NCBI GenBank assembly: GCA_019244945.1 | Contig: JAFASD010000298.1 | Coordinates: 1 to 9,011 of the forward strand | Length of the DNA: 9,011 bases | Direction: 5' to 3' | Origin: Acidobacteriaceae bacterium | GTDB taxonomy: Bacteria; Acidobacteriota; Terriglobia; Bryobacterales; Bryobacteraceae | Shown: piece after piece, positions 5,983 to 9,011 of the stretch | Layout: each line of letters starts with the position of its first letter | How positions within the stretch are numbered: the stretch's first letter is position 1 | Made by a program: the position numbers and the translations under genes | Notes under the pieces: model-generated | Seen by the model: the letters and a program-made list of their open reading frames with translations, nothing else | Databases searched by the model: none | Told to the model about the DNA's origin: nothing

Positions 5983-7792
5983 ATGTCATACACAGACGAA
6001 GAGTGGCTCCAACTCGATACATGGTTCGAGGAGATGCGCTCAGAAGGGCATTTGGATCGGGTTCAAGCGCGGCTGGATTTGTTGGACCCGAGTGATCCAT
6101 TTACGAGTTATCAGCGCGGCCGCTTCTTTGGATCGGAAAGATACGCGCTCTCCGATTTCTCGGTGTTCTCGATCAAGCCATAGGTTGTGCCGAGGAGGCG
6201 GTCAAGGAGCTTTCCGACAGTCCCGGCGTATTCACCGAGATCGGGAGCATTCGGCTGGAGCGCAATGAATGGGAGAAAGCTGACGATGCATTCCAGCGTG
6301 CGATCGATCTTATGCCCCAGTGGACTCCCATGCATTTCAGCAGGGTTGATCTGATGTTAAGGCAGGACCGCTCGGATCGGGCTCTGGATCTTCTCCAATC
6401 TCTCCGGCAGGACCATCCCACCGACCCCGCTGTGGTAGAGCAACTTGGATGGTTGTGTCTGCGAAGACATGACTGGCCGTCTGCCAAAGGTTATTTTCGA
6501 GATTTGTACAAAATGGATGGAGCGGCGCCGTATGCTCTTCTCGGGCTTGCCTCGATCTACTTTGACGAAGGCAGTTACGCTGAGGCCGAGAGAACCTTTC
6601 GCTCCCTGCTCCGGGACAACGATCATGAACCGCGCATCCGTGCGAATCTCGCTCTGCGCTAGCTGCGCAGGGCGGCGATCTTTTGAATTCGAGTGAAGTT
6701 CATGCCAGGCAAGCTTTACGAACAGATCCTTCGAATGCGCGCGCGCTTACGTGCTTGGGAGTAATCGCTTTCAAACGAGACGCGTATCGCGACGCACAAG
6801 ACTATTTTCACAGGGCGGAGGATGCGAGCAGGGGAGAAGAAGGTGCGGTGGACCTGGCTTCGCTCTTTGCCTACACAGGGCAGTATGAGAGAGCGAAAAC
6901 CAAGCTGACCAGAGTATTAGCGCAACGTCCAGATGATCTCCGTGCGCAGGTAGAGTATGGACAAGTCCTGATCGCACTCAAGCAGAGCAACGAAGGGCTC
7001 GCGTACTTGAGGGCAGCAGTCGCTGCCGCACCCTACCACGCATTTGCTCAGCAAGCGCTTGCGTCCGCGTTGCTCACTGTAGGCGAATTGGGAGAAGCCG
7101 AAAAGACAGCTCGCAGCGCACTCAAGTGGGTCTCTTCCCGGTATGCGGCTGGGCTGGAATTGACTCTCTCACGAATACTGACCGCACTCGGAGACAAGAC
7201 TGAACGCAAGGAATATCACGAAGATGCGCTCAAAGCGGCACTGCGTTCGCTAAAAGGTAATGTGGCTTCGTCAGGCGGGCAGGATACCCGCGACCCAGAG
7301 GCGCTATTGCAGGTCGGCATAGCTTATACGCGTGTCAAAGACTACGTCGAAGCGCGGCGACACTTTAATCAGTGTCGCGCGATCGCTCCGGATCACTACT
7401 TGGCTGAACGTTACAGTGCCTTGTTATCAACCGTTACAACAGGCTCCATTCTGCAAGACAGAAGAGCCGCGCGGCAATACTTTTTTATTGTTTCAGGTTT
7501 GGCTTTCGTCATGAGTATTGTTGCTCTGGTGTTTCGCTGGCATTCAAAAATCGGGGAGCCAACTACGGTCGCATTACTGACGTTGTCGATTGGAATGGGT
7601 ATTCTGGCGCCCCTCTTACCCCAACTCGCCAAACTGGAGTTGCCAGGGGGAATGAAAGCCGAGCTGCAGGCCAGCAAAGAAACGCTGATCCCTGGTATTG
7701 CCGCTTCTATTCCTGTGAATACCGTGCTCGACGTCAATCTTGGAGAAATTGTACCCACAATGCCGATTTCTGGCTTATCCGGTAGTCTGTGA
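5983..7792 (+). pseudogene. TPR-repeat membrane protein gene broken by two frameshifts
   Basis: Three consecutive frames together encode one TPR protein. Segment A runs from ATG 5983 (MSYTDEEWLQLDTWFEEMRS) to a stop at 6181. Segment B, open from 6096 to a stop at 6660, carries TPR helices such as NEWEKADDAFQRAIDLMPQW and GSYAEAERTFRSLLRD. Segment C, open from 6629 to 7792, carries more TPRs and two membrane helices. Each junction needs one added base, the first within 6096-6180 (probably near 6145-6165) and the second within 6629-6659. Adding two bases to the 1810-base span gives exactly 604 codons (603 residues plus stop), which fits one ancestral gene. TPR proteins are helical scaffolds for protein contacts; no enzymatic domain is seen. 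No slippery heptamer lies at either junction, so programmed frameshifting is unlikely. Real decay and base-calling error both remain possible. The ribosome site at 5983 is poor. Confidence 0.78.
6683..7792 (+). CDS. C-terminal TPR and membrane segment of the broken gene
   Basis: This is the longest intact piece of the frameshifted TPR gene, 369 residues from a TTG at 6683 that an automatic caller might accept; AGGG lies about 10 bases upstream. Residues 1-250 form roughly five TPR-like helical pairs (for example AKTKLTRVLAQRPDDLRAQV and ARRHFNQCRAIAPDHYLAER). Two hydrophobic helices follow at about 266-285 and 295-315, then KLELPGGMKAEL and a mostly non-helical tail of about 45 residues. The layout suggests TPRs on one side of the inner membrane and a short tail on the same side after a hairpin. 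Since open reading continues upstream to 6629 with matching content (ALAAQGGDLLNSSEVHARQA), the TTG is probably not an original start. No signal peptide is present. Function unknown. Confidence 0.6.
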   Translation: MNSSEVHARQALRTDPSNARALTCLGVIAFKRDAYRDAQDYFHRAEDASRGEEGAVDLASLFAYTGQYERAKTKLTRVLAQRPDDLRAQVEYGQVLIALKQSNEGLAYLRAAVAAAPYHAFAQQALASALLTVGELGEAEKTARSALKWVSSRYAAGLELTLSRILTALGDKTERKEYHEDALKAALRSLKGNVASSGGQDTRDPEALLQVGIAYTRVKDYVEARRHFNQCRAIAPDHYLAERYSALLSTVTTGSILQDRRAARQYFFIVSGLAFVMSIVALVFRWHSKIGEPTTVALLTLSIGMGILAPLLPQLAKLELPGGMKAELQASKETLIPGIAASIPVNTVLDVNLGEIVPTMPISGLSGSL

Positions 7793-8076
7793 CTCTGCCT
7801 ATCCGATATCGATGTCGACCCACTCGCATTGCAAGTGCGCACCGCGTTTATGAATCGGTGTTGGGTTACTGAAATTGCGGTATCCGACTGCCCTAACTCC
7901 ATGTACCGGTTGCACCCGAGCGGCCCGGTTAAACAATTTACAAATCTGAGCTTGACTAACAGCCAGCCCGGGTTGGAATCCTGGTACTGGTTCCGTCCCT
8001 TTGGACGGCGAAGTAGGGTAGCCTAAGGAATTGCCCTTTGTGAAATGACCGGGTGTTCGAACTTCGCCACTCAAAG
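7793..8076 (+). other. Spacer before the TonB-family gene
   Basis: This 284-base gap has no convincing gene: the short open frames on both strands lack family motifs and ribosome sites. A TTGACT at 7952-7957 resembles a -35 box but has no good -10 at the right distance. The last 85 bases contain several inverted repeats described separately. No tRNA, known riboswitch or U-tract terminator is recognised. Confidence 0.6.
7993..8068 (+). promoter_or_regulatory. Possible structured 5' leader of the TonB-family gene
   Basis: Three inverted repeats lie just before the start codon: CCGTCC/GGACGG (7993-7998 with 8003-8008, tetraloop CTTT); GGCGAAGT/ACTTCGCC (8007-8014 with 8061-8068, perfect 8 bp); and, nested within the latter and abutting it, AGGGTAG/TTGCCCT (8015-8021 with 8031-8037, including two G-U pairs). 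The first hairpin and the 8-bp stem share bases 8007-8008, so they compete at their junction. The 8-bp stem ends 8 bases before the ATG and could affect ribosome access. No U-run follows, so this is not an intrinsic terminator. It matches no riboswitch class I can recognise. Confidence 0.3.
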
Positions 8077-9011
8077 ATGAACCGGATTACAACGCAAAGC
8101 ATCTTTACTTCCGCCTCCTCTTCTCCGTTCTCCTGGCGCAGCTATCTTACCAGCGGCCTGGTGCATGCCCTATTGATCGCACTCGTACTGTCAATCACGT
8201 TCCCGACGATCCAGGAAGTCACCAAGCGCCGGGAAAGTGTAACCCTGATTTCACCGCAGCTACCCACATACCGCTCTAAACCGCTCCCGCAACCTCGGAC
8301 TCGTCCTCAGCTCGTGCTTCCAAAAACGCCTGCACCGAAACCGATCGTTCAAGTCAGACCTCAGCTTTCCAAGCCGCCCGAGATAGAACCGCCGCTCCCG
8401 GAGACCCGCCCGCAAAAGGATATGGCCCTGAACGCCCCCGTCCAGCCGCCTCCAGAGCCCAAAGTGAACGTTCCAAAACCCGAAATCCACACAGGCGCTT
8501 TCGAGACCGGCGAGCTTGCAAAAGGGCCTGAGGGGCCAAAGCCCCTGAAAATTGGCGGCTTTGGTGACCCGCGCGGTCTTCCGGACTCCCCGACTGCGCA
8601 CGCCCCCTCTCTGATCGCCAAGGTCGGTTCTTTTGACTTGCCTGCGGGCGATGGAAAAGGGGGCGGCAATGGCACGGGGCAGACCGGCGTGCGGCAGACC
8701 TCGTTCGGCTCTATTGGAGGCGCAGGCACACCAGCGCAATCCTCCGGAACCGGCGGATCTGTTCACACCGGAGGCTTTGCCGATTCCTTCGCAGTTGCTT
8801 CGGCCCATCATGGGCCCGTGTCAGTCGCGAAACCGATCACCACGCCCGTTGAGATTCTGTTCAAACCGAAGCCTGTCTACAGCGACGAAGCCCGCAGCCT
8901 GAAATTAGAAGGACGCGTTTCGCTCGAGGTCGTATTTCTCGCGAATGGCTCCATTCGCATTGTCGGAGTTCTGCATGGACTCGGACACGGATTGGACCAG
9001 GCGGCCGAAAC
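8077..9011 (+). CDS. TonB-family energy transducer, C-terminus cut by window edge
   Basis: A frame opens at ATG 8077 (MNRITTQSIFTSASSSPFSW) and stays open to the right edge, giving 311 residues. It has a short cytoplasmic N-terminus, one membrane helix at about 26-43 that begins with S26-x3-H30, matching the SxxxH motif of TonB that couples to ExbB/ExbD, a Pro-rich periplasmic stretch (about 58-140), a Gly/Ser-rich linker (about 155-245), and a TonB C-terminal domain from about 260 (KPKPVYSDEARSLKLEGRV, then GLGHGLDQAA). Such proteins pass proton-motive energy to outer-membrane TonB-dependent receptors. The last part of the C-terminal domain is missing from the window. The ribosome site is weak (CAAAG directly before ATG). 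No exbB/exbD or receptor gene is visible on the left; they may lie to the right or elsewhere. This could be one of several TonB paralogues in the genome. Confidence 0.9.
   Translation, partial: MNRITTQSIFTSASSSPFSWRSYLTSGLVHALLIALVLSITFPTIQEVTKRRESVTLISPQLPTYRSKPLPQPRTRPQLVLPKTPAPKPIVQVRPQLSKPPEIEPPLPETRPQKDMALNAPVQPPPEPKVNVPKPEIHTGAFETGELAKGPEGPKPLKIGGFGDPRGLPDSPTAHAPSLIAKVGSFDLPAGDGKGGGNGTGQTGVRQTSFGSIGGAGTPAQSSGTGGSVHTGGFADSFAVASAHHGPVSVAKPITTPVEILFKPKPVYSDEARSLKLEGRVSLEVVFLANGSIRIVGVLHGLGHGLDQAAE

Noticed and set aside
6140..6660. Programmed ribosomal frameshifting in the TPR gene
   Set aside because: No X-XXY-YYZ slippery heptamer or stable downstream structure is seen in either junction window, and two such events in one gene would be exceptional.
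8050..8070. TTCGAA sequence resembling a tRNA T-loop
   Set aside because: The flanking bases do not form a 5-bp T-stem, and no acceptor or anticodon stem can be built around it.
8260..8811. Minus-strand open frames over the TonB-family gene
   Set aside because: Low-complexity Arg/Gly/Ala translations mirroring the Pro/Gly-rich stalk encoded on the plus strand.

Overview
The window looks like chromosomal DNA from a menaquinone-using soil bacterium. Acidobacteriota is the best guess. This rests on the style of the genes rather than on a marker: an FHA-GAF-sigma54 activator, a TonB-family protein with a long Pro/Gly-rich stalk and a GLGHGLD-type C-terminal domain, a large TPR membrane protein, and several GTG/TTG starts. 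The taxonomic call is inference. There are no rRNA or tRNA genes, CRISPR arrays, IS elements or phage genes.

Layout from left to right. (1) A minus-strand gene for a small coiled-coil protein is cut by the left edge (1-152). (2) A plus-strand pair follows: aroB (3-dehydroquinate synthase) and ubiE/menG (demethylmenaquinone methyltransferase), overlapping by 4 bases. AroB feeds chorismate synthesis and MenG completes menaquinone, which is itself made from chorismate. (3) A minus-strand pair is read toward them: a TtcA-like tRNA thiolation enzyme (4704-3907), then 37 bases on, a sigma-54 activator with an N-terminal FHA domain (3869-2097). The activator stop lies 16 bases from the ubiE stop, so the two pairs converge with no room for a terminator. 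(4) A 261-base divergent spacer leads to a plus-strand GH43 arabinofuranosidase/xylosidase. Its start is best placed at a TTG (4966) behind a strong AAAGGAG site. (5) A TPR membrane-protein gene (5983-7792) is broken into three frames by two apparent single-base losses. (6) A 284-base spacer with possible RNA structure precedes a TonB-family energy transducer (8077 to the right edge, incomplete).

The first half is core metabolism and tRNA modification with a regulator; the second half is accessory (polysaccharide breakdown, TPR scaffold, TonB). No clearly new multi-gene system is visible. The points most worth a second look are the FHA domain that has lost two phosphothreonine-contact residues, the frameshifted TPR gene with its membrane tail, and the inverted repeats just upstream of the TonB start.
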